48,546 bases of DNA from Clostridiales bacterium (GTDB lineage Bacteria > Bacillota > Clostridia > Oscillospirales > Acutalibacteraceae). The notes beneath the pieces were generated by a model. That model saw nothing but the letters and a program-made list of their open reading frames with translations. It ran no database searches and was not told the origin of the DNA. The DNA is taken from NCBI GenBank assembly GCA_019419895.1, contig JAHZIE010000013.1, positions 1 through 48,546 on the forward strand. The letters run 5' to 3'. Numbering within the stretch: the first letter of the stretch is position 1; the number at the start of each line of letters is the position of its first letter. Below, in pieces: positions 24,301-32,640 of the stretch. The translations under genes and the position numbers were made by a program.

Positions 24301-25545
24301 CTAAACAATCTGAAACAGGTAAAATTTCAGGTAATTGGTTTCCGGGACATTCCAAAGGATGGGATGATCCGGCGCCTGCTGCCTTGCTTCAATCTGCCTG
24401 AGCCCAACGCCGGCGTCGAAGGCCGCCGCCCTCAGCATCTCGCAGAACAGCTCCTCCGTCATAAAATGGGAACAGGAACAGGTGGCCAAATACCCCCCTC
24501 TGGGAAGGAGGCGCATGGCGCGGAGATTGATCTCCTTATATCCGCGGACCGCGCTGTCTACCGTATGCCGCGATTTGGTAAAGGCGGGAGGATCCAGGAT
24601 AATAAAATCATAGCCCCCATCCCCCGATTTTTCCAGAGCCGGAAGGAGGTCAAAAATATTGGCGGCCTCGAACTCCATGCGTTTTTCCAGTCCGTTTCTC
24701 ACCGCGTTGGCTTTCGCCATATCCACCGCGGCCTGGGAAATATCCACCGCTTTAACATGCGCGGCGCCGCCCTTCGCGGCGTTGAGGGCAAAGGAACCCG
24801 TATGGGTAAAGCAGTCGAGCACCCTCCTGCCCCGGCTCAGGCGTGCGACCGCCCGGCGGTTATATTTTTGATCCAGAAAAAATCCTGTTTTTTGTCCGTT
24901 TTCAAAATCCACCAGGTATTGAATGGAATTTTCCCATATGACAGTGGAAGTGCTTTCAGGCCGCGGACGGCCTTCCAGGGGAAAAAAGCCTTTTCCCTGC
25001 TTCATTCCTTCCAGCTCCCGGATGGCCGCGTCGTTACGCTCATAAACGCCCCTGATTTTCTGCCCGTCCTCCTCCAGTATCCGGCAGAGGGCGGGGAAAA
25101 GAACGGGCTTTATCCTTTCGATTCCCAGGGAGAGTGTCTGTGTCACCAGGATATCCCCAAAGCGGTCCACCGTCAGGCCGGGAAAGCGATCCGCCTCTCC
25201 AAAGATAATCCGGCAGGTGGAACTGTCATCCCCCATGACCGTCTTGCGGTATTCCCAGGCCTCCTTCAGCCTGCGGAGGTAAAAAGCTTCATCGAAGCAT
25301 TCCCCTTCCGTTCTGGAAATGAGACGCACCCGGATTTTCGAATGGGAATTATAAAAGCCGGTTCCCAAAAAGCTCCCTTTTTTATTGATCACATCGGCAA
25401 GGCCGCCGTCCCGCGCGGAATCCTCTCCGGCGGTCGGCGACACATGGAGAATTTCATTATAATAAACCCACGGGTGTCCTCCCAAAATCATATTTTCCGC
25501 TTTTGGAGATACAATCACCTTTGCCCGGGCCCTTTGCTGCATCAT
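24301..25545 (-). CDS. RlmI-like class I rRNA methyltransferase with PUA domain
   Basis: This is a 414-residue protein. Its N-terminal PUA domain (VIVSPKAENMILGGHPWVY) binds RNA, a middle EEHEE-type region follows, and the C-terminal methyltransferase has motif I LDCFTHTGSFALNAAKGGA, motif II VKAVDIS and the motif IV FIILDPPAFTKS, plus KTGFFLDQKYNRR before it. RlmI-type enzymes make 5-methylcytosine in 23S rRNA, but RlmK-like relatives make 7-methylguanine, so the specificity is open. ATG 25545 is chosen because AAAGGAAG precedes it by 8 nt and the PUA domain begins right there. A much longer in-frame opening to 26076 runs against the murT-like gene and is spurious. It is divergent from that gene. 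Confidence 0.85.
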   Translation of the reverse strand: MMQQRARAKVIVSPKAENMILGGHPWVYYNEILHVSPTAGEDSARDGGLADVINKKGSFLGTGFYNSHSKIRVRLISRTEGECFDEAFYLRRLKEAWEYRKTVMGDDSSTCRIIFGEADRFPGLTVDRFGDILVTQTLSLGIERIKPVLFPALCRILEEDGQKIRGVYERNDAAIRELEGMKQGKGFFPLEGRPRPESTSTVIWENSIQYLVDFENGQKTGFFLDQKYNRRAVARLSRGRRVLDCFTHTGSFALNAAKGGAAHVKAVDISQAAVDMAKANAVRNGLEKRMEFEAANIFDLLPALEKSGDGGYDFIILDPPAFTKSRHTVDSAVRGYKEINLRAMRLLPRGGYLATCSCSHFMTEELFCEMLRAAAFDAGVGLRQIEARQQAPDHPILWNVPETNYLKFYLFQIV

Positions 25546-25695
25546 GAAGCAAACTTCCTTTCCCTCAATCGTTTGATACCTTTCTATTCTACCTGTTCTT
25601 TTCCTCCCGCGCAAGTCCCGAAGCCGGAGAGCGCGTATGTCTCTTTGGCGGGGCTTTCTTTTTTCCTGAATCTGTGCATGTTTTTCCCGATTCTG

Positions 25696-25724
25696 TTGAC
25701 AATAGGAAAAAGCTCCTTTAGAAT
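25696..25724 (+). promoter_or_regulatory. Sigma-A promoter of the murT/gatD-like unit
   Basis: A perfect TTGACA (25696-25701) and TAGAAT (25719-25724) are separated by 17 nt, giving a leader of about 65 nt before the murT-like start. Confidence 0.75.
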
Positions 25725-25795
25725 GATAGGGTAAAAAACAAAAGGAAAAAACAGGCAAAAGGAAGAATTCAATATAAAAGGACGGTCGCTCAACA

Positions 25796-27178
25796 ATGGG
25801 AAGCTTTCGATTTTTTCTCGCCATGCTGATTGGAAAATGTTCCGAATGGTTTCTTCGTGTTTTTACCGGACGCGGAACCAACACCCCCGGAATTATCATG
25901 CAAAAAATTTGTCCCGACGCCTTGGCGCGTTTCCATATGCCGGAACTGGTCATCTGCGTTACGGGAACCAACGGAAAAACAAGCACCTCCAATATGGTCA
26001 CCCATCTTCTCCGGACGTCCGGGAAAAAGGTGGTCAACAATTCCAAGGGCTCCAACATGGCCCCGGGACTGATCACGGCCCTGGCCTCCGCCTCCAGCCT
26101 CTCCGGCTGGGTAAAGGCCGACGCGGCCGTGCTGGAGGTGGACGAGCGTTCATCCCAGTATATCTATAAATATTTTACCCCAACCTATCTGCTGTGCACC
26201 AACCTTTTCCGGGATTCCATCAAGCGCAATGGGCACAGCGAGTTTATTTTTGACAAGATCAACCGCTATCTTCCAAGAGAAACCATCCTTCTTCTCAATG
26301 GCAACGACGCCATCTCCGGCATGCTGGGAGAAGGGAACAACGAGCGGGTTTTCTTTTCCGTGGAGCGAACCAGCGCCTCCACAGAAAGCTGCGTCAACCA
26401 GGTTTGCGATATCATGAGCTGTCCCAAGTGCCATAAGCCACTTCACTATGAGTTTTACCATTACCATCACATCGGGGTTCCCGTCTGCTCCTGTGGTTTT
26501 TCCATGCCGCAGTCCTCCTATTATGCCAGCGACGTGGATTTTGACAAGGGTACCTTTGTCTTTCACGAGCGGGGCGGAGAATGCGTCACCCTCCCCTTTG
26601 CCGCCGGCAACCTCTTCAATGTTTTCAACGTGACGGCCGCGGCCGCCATCTGCCGGATGGCAGGCGTTCCCCTCTCCTCCATCGCCGCCTGTGTGGATAC
26701 CTTTTCCTCTACACAGGGACGCTTTGAAGAGAAAAAAGCCGGAGATCTGGATGTGGTCACCATGCTCTTTAAAAATCAGAACCCCATTTCCGGTTCCCAG
26801 AGCCTGGCCTATCTCAACCATATTGAAGGGCCCAAGGATGTGGTCCTCATTGTCACCGACTCCAAAGACAACGTTCACGGACATGAGGATATTTCCTGGC
26901 TGTACGATACGGATTTTGACTCTCTCACCTCCCCCGACGTCCATCATATCATTGTGGGAGGCTCCCGCTGTTATGATGTTGGGCTCCGCCTTACCCTGGC
27001 CGGGGTAGATCCTTCAAAAATTATCACTTATGAGAGCTATGAAACCCTAAAGCGGCGGATTGTTCAGGATCTTGCCGGAAAGGGAACTGTGGCGATTTAT
27101 TTTGAGCTTTACGCCATGTCCATCGCCAATTCCTTAAAGGATATCATCACACGGCAGCCCAGCCGGCAGGAACCTTAA
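25796..27178 (+). CDS. murT: MurT-like Mur ligase (lipid II isoglutaminyl synthase family)
   Basis: This 460-residue protein has the Mur-ligase ATP loop CVTGTNGKTSTSNMV (about residues 53-67) and the EVDERSSQYIYKYFTPTYLLCTNLFRDS block. An inserted zinc ribbon has CPKC and CSCG, as in MurT. GRFE and KNQNPISGSQSL follow, and the C-terminal DUF1727-type segment DSKDNVHGHEDISWLYDTDF contains the Asp that in MurT completes the GatD catalytic triad. Canonical MurT, with GatD, amidates the alpha-carboxyl of D-glutamate in lipid II. This copy is divergent at several signature positions, for example NGNDA where NADDP is usual. Its partner gene starts 144 bp downstream and lacks glutaminase residues, so the reaction may differ. 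Confidence 0.82.
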   Translation: MGSFRFFLAMLIGKCSEWFLRVFTGRGTNTPGIIMQKICPDALARFHMPELVICVTGTNGKTSTSNMVTHLLRTSGKKVVNNSKGSNMAPGLITALASASSLSGWVKADAAVLEVDERSSQYIYKYFTPTYLLCTNLFRDSIKRNGHSEFIFDKINRYLPRETILLLNGNDAISGMLGEGNNERVFFSVERTSASTESCVNQVCDIMSCPKCHKPLHYEFYHYHHIGVPVCSCGFSMPQSSYYASDVDFDKGTFVFHERGGECVTLPFAAGNLFNVFNVTAAAAICRMAGVPLSSIAACVDTFSSTQGRFEEKKAGDLDVVTMLFKNQNPISGSQSLAYLNHIEGPKDVVLIVTDSKDNVHGHEDISWLYDTDFDSLTSPDVHHIIVGGSRCYDVGLRLTLAGVDPSKIITYESYETLKRRIVQDLAGKGTVAIYFELYAMSIANSLKDIITRQPSRQEP

Positions 27179-27322
27179 AAGCTGGAAAATCCCTACGCCC
27201 GCTGTCAAAAGGAATCTCCCCGGCTGGAATTTCCTGAAAGGACAGCTTCCAGATTTTACAGACAATACCATCAATCTCCTTACCCTCCAACTTAAATTTC
27301 ACCTGAAAGGTTTGATCATCCA

Positions 27323-28063
27323 ATGAGAACCATAAAAATTGAGATTTTATATCCTGAATTCAATAACCTGTATGGGGATCGGGGAAACCTGATGTATTTG
27401 AAAGAGAAGCTGTCAAAAAGCAGCTGCCGTCTGGAAGTGATCGAAACCCATCTGTATGACGCCCCGGCCTTTGCGTCTGGGGAGATTGACTTTCTCTACA
27501 TCGGCCCCTGCACCGAACGCCAGCAGGAGCTTCAGCTCACCCAGCTGTATCCATACAAGGAAGCCCTGCAAAAACGTATGGAAGGGGATTGCATCACCCT
27601 TGCCACCGGCAACGCCTTTGAGTTGTTCGGGGAATACATCGAACGGGAAAATGGGGAGAAGATTCCCGCCTTGGGCCTCTTTCCCTATCACGCCAAACGC
27701 TTTGAGCGCCTCCGCTTCAACGACTTATGCGTCGGTATCTATGCCGATATGCAGATCACAGGCTTCAAGAACCAGCTGAGCCACTCCTACGGCGTCGTTG
27801 ATTCCCCTTTTCTCCAGATGGAACGGGGCAGCGGTATCAACCCGGACTCAAAAACAGAAGGCGTATGCGTCAACCATTTTTACGCTACCTATCTTATCGG
27901 CCCTATTCTTCCCCTGAATCCGGATTTTACCGATTTTCTTCTCAAAGGTCTTTTAAAGGAGGATTACGTCCCCCTCTCCCTTCCTTTTGAAGATTTTGCC
28001 TATGCCTGCCGTATCGCGGATCTAACCCGTCCCGAACCTAAAAAGAAAAAAAAGCACGGCTGA
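27323..28063 (+). CDS. GatD-like class I amidotransferase, catalytic Cys and His missing
   Basis: This 246-residue protein matches GatD/CobB-CobQ-type glutaminases by order of motifs: IEILYPEFNNLYGDRGNLMYL at the start, FLYIGP, the nucleophile-loop region TLATGNAFELFGEYIE (about residues 92-107), GLFPYHAK, NQLSHSYG and FYATYLIGPILPLNPDF near residue 190. Family members normally read CGGYQ-LG at the nucleophile loop and YLHGP at the His. Here the Cys position is Gly (about 96, in TGNAFE) and the His is Ile192. Both triad residues contributed by GatD are gone, so glutamine hydrolysis should not occur. The protein ends in a Lys-rich tail. It shares the unit with the MurT-like gene and a terminator follows, so the pair is presumably retained for a non-glutaminase function. 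Confidence 0.75.
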   Translation: MRTIKIEILYPEFNNLYGDRGNLMYLKEKLSKSSCRLEVIETHLYDAPAFASGEIDFLYIGPCTERQQELQLTQLYPYKEALQKRMEGDCITLATGNAFELFGEYIERENGEKIPALGLFPYHAKRFERLRFNDLCVGIYADMQITGFKNQLSHSYGVVDSPFLQMERGSGINPDSKTEGVCVNHFYATYLIGPILPLNPDFTDFLLKGLLKEDYVPLSLPFEDFAYACRIADLTRPEPKKKKKHG

Positions 28064-28109
28064 GCACAGTTCCCCGTTTGATGCCCCTTTTTATTTTTTC
28101 AAGCTTTCC

Positions 28110-28136
28110 GCCGCCCCGGACACTGGGGCGGTTTTT
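28110..28136 (+). terminator. Terminator of the murT/gatD-like unit
   Basis: CCGCCCC and GGGGCGG form a 7-bp GC stem with a seven-base loop and TTTTT, about 50 bp past the stop. Confidence 0.85.
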
Positions 28137-28217
28137 CCATGCTTTTTTCCTGAAACAGACACGGGATTATAGATTATTCCGAAAACCAGTGGGGGCGCCG
28201 GACAGGAACCGTCTTCT

Positions 28218-28577
28218 TTATTCCTCTTCCCCAATCCTATATATGATTATCTTTTTTCCTCTTTTAACGCAGAGATCTATCACATACTTCGTCCCACGTG
28301 ATTTTCCATCCCAAAACGCAATCACTAAATCCGAATAATCGACAATCTGCCAATTGGCTTTCAGGGGCGCTCCCCCGCCAGATCTTCGGTACTCCGGTAT
28401 AAATTCCGTCAGCTTGTGGGAATGGGAATACGCATATTTCCCCTCTATGCATAAGTATCAATTCCAATTGGACGTTCCAATTGCACCCCCCGATACAATT
28501 TCCGTTGTTTCCTTTGGCAGATATCTTTCCAGATGTTCTATTTTCAACTTTCTCGAACCGATCACCGCTACCCTCAT
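28218..28577 (-). pseudogene. Frameshifted SLOG/DUF2493-family protein
   Basis: Read leftward from ATG 28577 (GGAGGGG upstream), the frame encodes MRVAVIGSRKLKIEHLERYL, then PKETTEIVSGGAIG and after a few codons stops. In other frames the rest of the family continues: GIDTYA, then KLTEFIPEYRRSGGGAPLK, IVDYSDLVIAFWDGKSRGTK and YVIDLCVKRGKKIIIY to a stop at 28218. This is a full SLOG (nucleotide-binding Rossmann-like) domain disrupted near 28440-28485. A 13-bp duplication around CAATTGGAACGTCCAATTG explains the first shift, and a second shift follows within about 30 bp. SLOG proteins bind nucleotide-derived ligands and many are linked to conflict systems, but this copy is broken. Confidence 0.8.
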
Positions 28578-28637
28578 TGCTTCCCCTCCAAAACTATGCG
28601 TCATTTTACCACTATAATAGCGCCATTTTCGTTTTAG

Positions 28638-28657
28638 CGCAATCATTGCGTTATAAT
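28638..28657 (+). promoter_or_regulatory. Palindrome plus -10 box before the RHH gene
   Basis: CGCAAT-C-ATTGCG (28638-28650) abuts TATAAT (28652-28657). A second palindrome, GTCAA-A-TTGAC (28661-28671), follows. The -35 is weak. Ribbon-helix-helix proteins often bind such sites to repress their own genes. Confidence 0.55.
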
Positions 28658-28699
28658 AAAGTCAAATTGACGCCATACGATAAAAAATGAGAGGTACCT

Positions 28700-28873
28700 A
28701 TGGAAGACAAACTCTTACGCTACACCTTGCGGGTGGACCGCCGGCTGTTTCAGAAATTCCGGTATATCGCCGAGGAGGAGGGCCGTTCCGCCAACAAGAA
28801 AATTGAACAGTTTTTAAAAAAGCGGGTTGCGGAATACGAAAAAGAAAACGGGAAAATTGACGTGCCAAATTGA
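28700..28873 (+). CDS. Small ribbon-helix-helix (Arc-like) DNA-binding protein
   Basis: A 57-residue protein. LRYTLRVDRRLFQKFRYIAE gives the beta strand and first helix, and EEEGRSANKKIEQFLKKRVAEY gives the turn and second helix of the MetJ/Arc fold; the basic, even-spaced pattern matches Arc/MetJ-type repressors. It would act as a dimer or tetramer on palindromic DNA. AGAGG lies about 5 nt upstream of the ATG. It has its own terminator and sits alone, just after a decayed SLOG gene. Related proteins are often antitoxins, but no toxin gene is visible here. The operator-like palindromes immediately upstream suggest self-repression. Confidence 0.8.
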   Translation: MEDKLLRYTLRVDRRLFQKFRYIAEEEGRSANKKIEQFLKKRVAEYEKENGKIDVPN

Positions 28874-28902
28874 CACGCCAATGAAAGAAACAAAAGAATA
28901 AA

Positions 28903-28940
28903 AGAGGATCTGGGCAAAACTGCTCAGATCCTCTTTTTCT
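28903..28940 (+). terminator. Terminator of the RHH gene
   Basis: AGAGGATCTGGGCA and TGCTCAGATCCTCT form a 14-bp stem with one mismatch and a four-base loop, then TTTTTCT. Confidence 0.85.
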
Positions 28941-29179
28941 ATAAAAATTCTGGTATAGGCGCCGCTCTAAAAGGCTCATATCTCCTGGGAGCCGGGGGCG
29001 TTCCAGTCCGTTCGGCTAAACAGAGTTTATTGTAAATTCACCATGTTCTGACAGCACGGTTGGATAGAACATCATCCCCCGCGGCGGAAAATTCCTCTTC
29101 CTCTGGTTTGTCCGGCCCCGGCATCACACCATCCGTCTGTCCGGAAAGGAGAGGAGGTTCCTCAGCAGGGATGGCTTCC

Positions 29180-29926
29180 TTATTCAGCCTCTTTGCCGCC
29201 TGCGCTTCTGCACATCTCCAGCACAATATGGCAGGAAAGCTCGGCCGCCTGTTTCTCAAAGGTTTCAAAAGAAACATTTGCCTGCTTTTCCGCCAAGTCG
29301 GAAATAGCGCGGATTATCAAAAAGGGCACCCGGTTGGCCTGCGCCGTCTGGGCGATAGCCGCCCCCTCCATTTCCGCCGCGCTGGCGTCAAACCGTGAAA
29401 TCAGTTCCCGTTTGAGCCGGCTGTCGTCCACAAAAATGTCTCCGGAGGCTATCGTCCCTTTGATCCATTTATTTTTTCCGCCATTCTGCGCCTTCAGCGC
29501 CTGAGACGCCGCCCGCCCAAAACTCTCCAGCAGCTCCCGGTCCGCCAGGTAGCGGGTAGGCAAGGACTTGTCATGCCCCGGCATCGCCCCTTTCACATAG
29601 CCCAGAGCGGTGATATCAAAATCATGCTGAACCGCGTCGGTACTGACAACGATATCCCCCACCTCCAGGGAAGGATGCAGACCTCCGGCAACGCCGGTAT
29701 TGACAATCCCCCAGAGTTCGAAATGGTCAATCATCGCCTGAGCGCAGATAGCGGCGCTCACCTTTCCCTCGCCACATTTTGCCACCACAGCAGGGCAGCC
29801 TTCCAAAAGCCCAAAGCAAAATTCAATTCCCGCGCAATGGAGCGACTGCCTCTCCCCCAGCTTCTCCTTCAGGAGCCGCACTTCAGAATCCATCGCGCCA
29901 ATAATTCCTAACCGTTTTTGTTCCAT
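29180..29926 (-). CDS. mtnN: 5'-methylthioadenosine/S-adenosylhomocysteine nucleosidase
   Basis: A 248-residue cytoplasmic nucleoside hydrolase of the PNP/UDP family. It has the catalytic Glu in GAMDSEV, VNTGVAGGLHPSLEVGDIVVS, HDFD, ASGDIFV, the substrate-binding EMEGAAIAQ and the catalytic Asp in RAISDLAEKQ, all as in MtnN/Pfs. It splits the adenine from MTA, SAH and 5'-deoxyadenosine, clearing inhibitors of SAM-dependent and radical-SAM enzymes. In this window it sits near several methyltransferases. It starts 13 bp after the YfhO-like gene, so the two may share a transcript. Confidence 0.95.
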   Translation of the reverse strand: MEQKRLGIIGAMDSEVRLLKEKLGERQSLHCAGIEFCFGLLEGCPAVVAKCGEGKVSAAICAQAMIDHFELWGIVNTGVAGGLHPSLEVGDIVVSTDAVQHDFDITALGYVKGAMPGHDKSLPTRYLADRELLESFGRAASQALKAQNGGKNKWIKGTIASGDIFVDDSRLKRELISRFDASAAEMEGAAIAQTAQANRVPFLIIRAISDLAEKQANVSFETFEKQAAELSCHIVLEMCRSAGGKEAE

Positions 29927-29939
29927 TTTTCTTTCCCCT

Positions 29940-32408
29940 TTATTTTTCTTCCTCCTGCTGGGTCACCGCCGCTTTTTTCCTGCTTTTCCACTCCCATTTT
30001 CCCATGTCAAACTGATGGATAACCAGCAGCGCTACAACAAAAATCACCGCCGACACAATGGTAATGATAAACCCGGCGGACAGTCCCGGCGTCTGATATT
30101 CAAACCGGATGGTATGTTCTCCCTCACCGACGGGCACCGCCATAAATCCCACATTGACCTTCTCAATTTCCACCGGCTCTCCATCCACTGTGGCCGACCA
30201 TCCCTCTTCCCAGGGAACGCTGAAAAAGACCAGCTTTTCTTTGGAAAGATCGATAGTCGCAGTAAATCCCCTGCCGTCCATTTCAAAGGTATCGCAGGTT
30301 TCCTGCCGGCGTTGGGCACAGTATTCCAGATAAGCCTCTTCCCCATAATAAGGCTCGGTTTCCATCACCGGCTCCATCAAGTCCCCATATTTCAAAATCT
30401 GCTCATTGCTCAGAAGGATGGCGTCCAGAAGGAAAATCTCCCGTTCCTGCTGGGATACCGCCTCATACTGGCTGGTGTTGCAGTATTTGTCATAGGTGAA
30501 ACCAAAGGGGATGTAATATTTATTTTCATAAATATCAAAACCATTTTGGGTCGCGTAATAGCGGAAGCCTGGAATCTGCGGCTCCTGCTCCTCTCCTGTT
30601 ATAAAGCTGTCGGAATCCCCGGCATAATCGAAAAGATATTTCACCGACAGCAGCCCCCGGATTCCTATATGACTGGTTTCCGGACGGGAGGCAACACCCC
30701 TTTCCACTCCCACGGAATTATAAAATTCCATGATGGATCCGGGCACAATGCTGTGAAAGGCCTGAATGGAAGGCATATGCCAGAACATGGCCATATTGTC
30801 CATCGAACTGTAAAAATCCACCCGGTAATCGCCGTCGCCCTCCTGGTCGGGAAGGGACACATCCTTTCCCCCATTGAGCGCGTAGGGAATAATAAAATTA
30901 TGATCATCATAAGACTGGGTTTTTCCCAGACCGATATAGTACATAGAATAAATCGCTGAAACCAGAGCGACTCCAAGAGTGGCGAATTTCATGAATTTCC
31001 GCTTATTCTTCCGGAGAAGCGGGAGGAGATAATACAGAAGCAGCAGGCACCACAGGGCAATAGCCACATAGGGCCAGAATCTGTGGGGATAATCCTCCAG
31101 TCCCACCGACTGAATATTCCCCTCAGCATCCAGCTGCTTTGGCATCAGCCCAATCCCCAGGGCCATGGCCGCAGTGATCCCGCCTGTCCAGCGCAAAGCC
31201 CGACCCCAGTTGACCCCTTCCGTTTCCAGACAGCAGACTGTGGCCAACGCCATCATCAGGGTCATCATGTAAAACCATCTGGCATAATACGCCGCGTTGA
31301 AAAGCTGGAAGGAATTGTTCAAAATCGGAATAACCGTCATGAAAAGCAGGAGGATTACCATACGTTTTATCCAGTTTTTCTTTTTGGTCTGAATCCACGC
31401 GATCACCCCGGTCATGCTGAACAAAGGCAGCCACGCCCCAAGGGAAGCCCATTTCGCGTCTGAATCCGGTGTAAAATTGGGCCGCGCGGGGATATCCGGC
31501 GGGAAAAAGAGAGACTGCAGAATATGCAGATATCTCTGTTCATGGCTGTATACCAGCGCGCCCCAGCCGTAGGTGGGGCTGTTGACACGCCCGTTCTGCA
31601 ACACCGCCAGGATGGTGGGCAGTATCATCACCGCCGTCATGGCAACGCCGATTACCGCCTCGAACGCAAGCCACAGGAAATCCTTCACTGAGATCTTCCA
31701 TGAACCGGATCCCATCCGAAGGAACCAATAGATCAGGCAGAACACTACCTGCCCGGCAAAAAAGTAATAATTCATAAAGCAGCTGGCGAAAACGGCAAGG
31801 GCGAAAATTCCCCTTTTCCGCTCGTACATATAGGAATCCAGCGCCGCCAGCATCAAGGGGAAAATGATAATGGCCTCATGAAAATGGTTAAAAAAGATAT
31901 TGTAGACCGAAAATCCCGAGAAAGCGTACAGCAGGCCGCCAATGACGGCTATATCCCCACTTTTGACGTACCGTTTGAGATAAATATACGCCGTCAGGGA
32001 AGCGCAGGAAAATTTCAAGATCAGCAGCGGCCCCATCAGATAGGGCACAGTCTCGCTGGGAAAGGGGAGCGTCAGCCAGAAAAATGGACTGGTGAGATTA
32101 TAAAAGGTATAGGAACCAATAAGGTTAGCCCCCAAATCAGTATTCCAGCTCCAAAGATCCCCATTGCGGACAGCGTCATGCACCGTTTGATAAAAAGGGA
32201 TCTGCTGGACATTGAAATCCCCATAAAATAAAAAATATCCTTTATCAAAAATCAGATAAGGAAGGAAAAAGCACAGGGCAATCAAAAATCCCAGACAAAA
32301 CGCCCGGAACCCGCGGTTCTCCCACCAGCGTTTCAGCATTTCCAGAAAGCCCCTTTTCCTTTTCCCTTCCACTCCTGGCGTGGGAAGGGACGGACCTATT
32401 TGCTCCAT
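29940..32408 (-). CDS. YfhO-type large membrane protein (GT-C-like)
   Basis: An 822-residue polytopic protein with about twelve to fourteen hydrophobic spans in the first 560 residues and a C-terminal extracytoplasmic beta domain ending in another span and a basic tail. It matches bacterial YfhO, whose Bacillus and Listeria members help glycosylate lipoteichoic acid or other wall polymers, presumably using undecaprenyl-phosphate-linked sugar. The N-terminus LGFLIALCFFLPYLIFDKGYF and the segment LGANLIGSYTFYNLTSPFFWL are typical. ATG 32408 is chosen because GGAAAGGATGGG precedes it; an upstream in-frame start at 32483 has no ribosome site. Possibly co-transcribed with mtnN. Confidence 0.88.
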   Translation of the reverse strand: MEQIGPSLPTPGVEGKRKRGFLEMLKRWWENRGFRAFCLGFLIALCFFLPYLIFDKGYFLFYGDFNVQQIPFYQTVHDAVRNGDLWSWNTDLGANLIGSYTFYNLTSPFFWLTLPFPSETVPYLMGPLLILKFSCASLTAYIYLKRYVKSGDIAVIGGLLYAFSGFSVYNIFFNHFHEAIIIFPLMLAALDSYMYERKRGIFALAVFASCFMNYYFFAGQVVFCLIYWFLRMGSGSWKISVKDFLWLAFEAVIGVAMTAVMILPTILAVLQNGRVNSPTYGWGALVYSHEQRYLHILQSLFFPPDIPARPNFTPDSDAKWASLGAWLPLFSMTGVIAWIQTKKKNWIKRMVILLLFMTVIPILNNSFQLFNAAYYARWFYMMTLMMALATVCCLETEGVNWGRALRWTGGITAAMALGIGLMPKQLDAEGNIQSVGLEDYPHRFWPYVAIALWCLLLLYYLLPLLRKNKRKFMKFATLGVALVSAIYSMYYIGLGKTQSYDDHNFIIPYALNGGKDVSLPDQEGDGDYRVDFYSSMDNMAMFWHMPSIQAFHSIVPGSIMEFYNSVGVERGVASRPETSHIGIRGLLSVKYLFDYAGDSDSFITGEEQEPQIPGFRYYATQNGFDIYENKYYIPFGFTYDKYCNTSQYEAVSQQEREIFLLDAILLSNEQILKYGDLMEPVMETEPYYGEEAYLEYCAQRRQETCDTFEMDGRGFTATIDLSKEKLVFFSVPWEEGWSATVDGEPVEIEKVNVGFMAVPVGEGEHTIRFEYQTPGLSAGFIITIVSAVIFVVALLVIHQFDMGKWEWKSRKKAAVTQQEEEK

Positions 32409-32640
32409 GAAACACCCATCCTTTCCAAATGGTCTTTTCTTTACGCATATACTCAACTCCCGCCGTGTCTGAACCAAGCCCATTCCCGCACGGCACAGCG
32501 GATCATCGCAAATTGAAAGGCATCATTTTCCATCAGCCGGATAAACAGAATACATTCCAGCAGTTACAAGAGAAAAAACACTCTTTTGTTATAAATTCAC
32601 GGCGATGGAAGGAACCTGAATACCATAGAATTAACAGGGA

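Noticed and set aside
24301..26076. 591-residue reading of the RlmI-like gene
   Set aside because: The extra N-terminus lies antisense to the murT-like gene, which has its own promoter, and the PUA domain with a good ribosome site begins at 25545.
28918..29179. Coding sequence between the RHH terminator and mtnN
   Set aside because: The frames are short, lack ribosome sites and one begins within the terminator.
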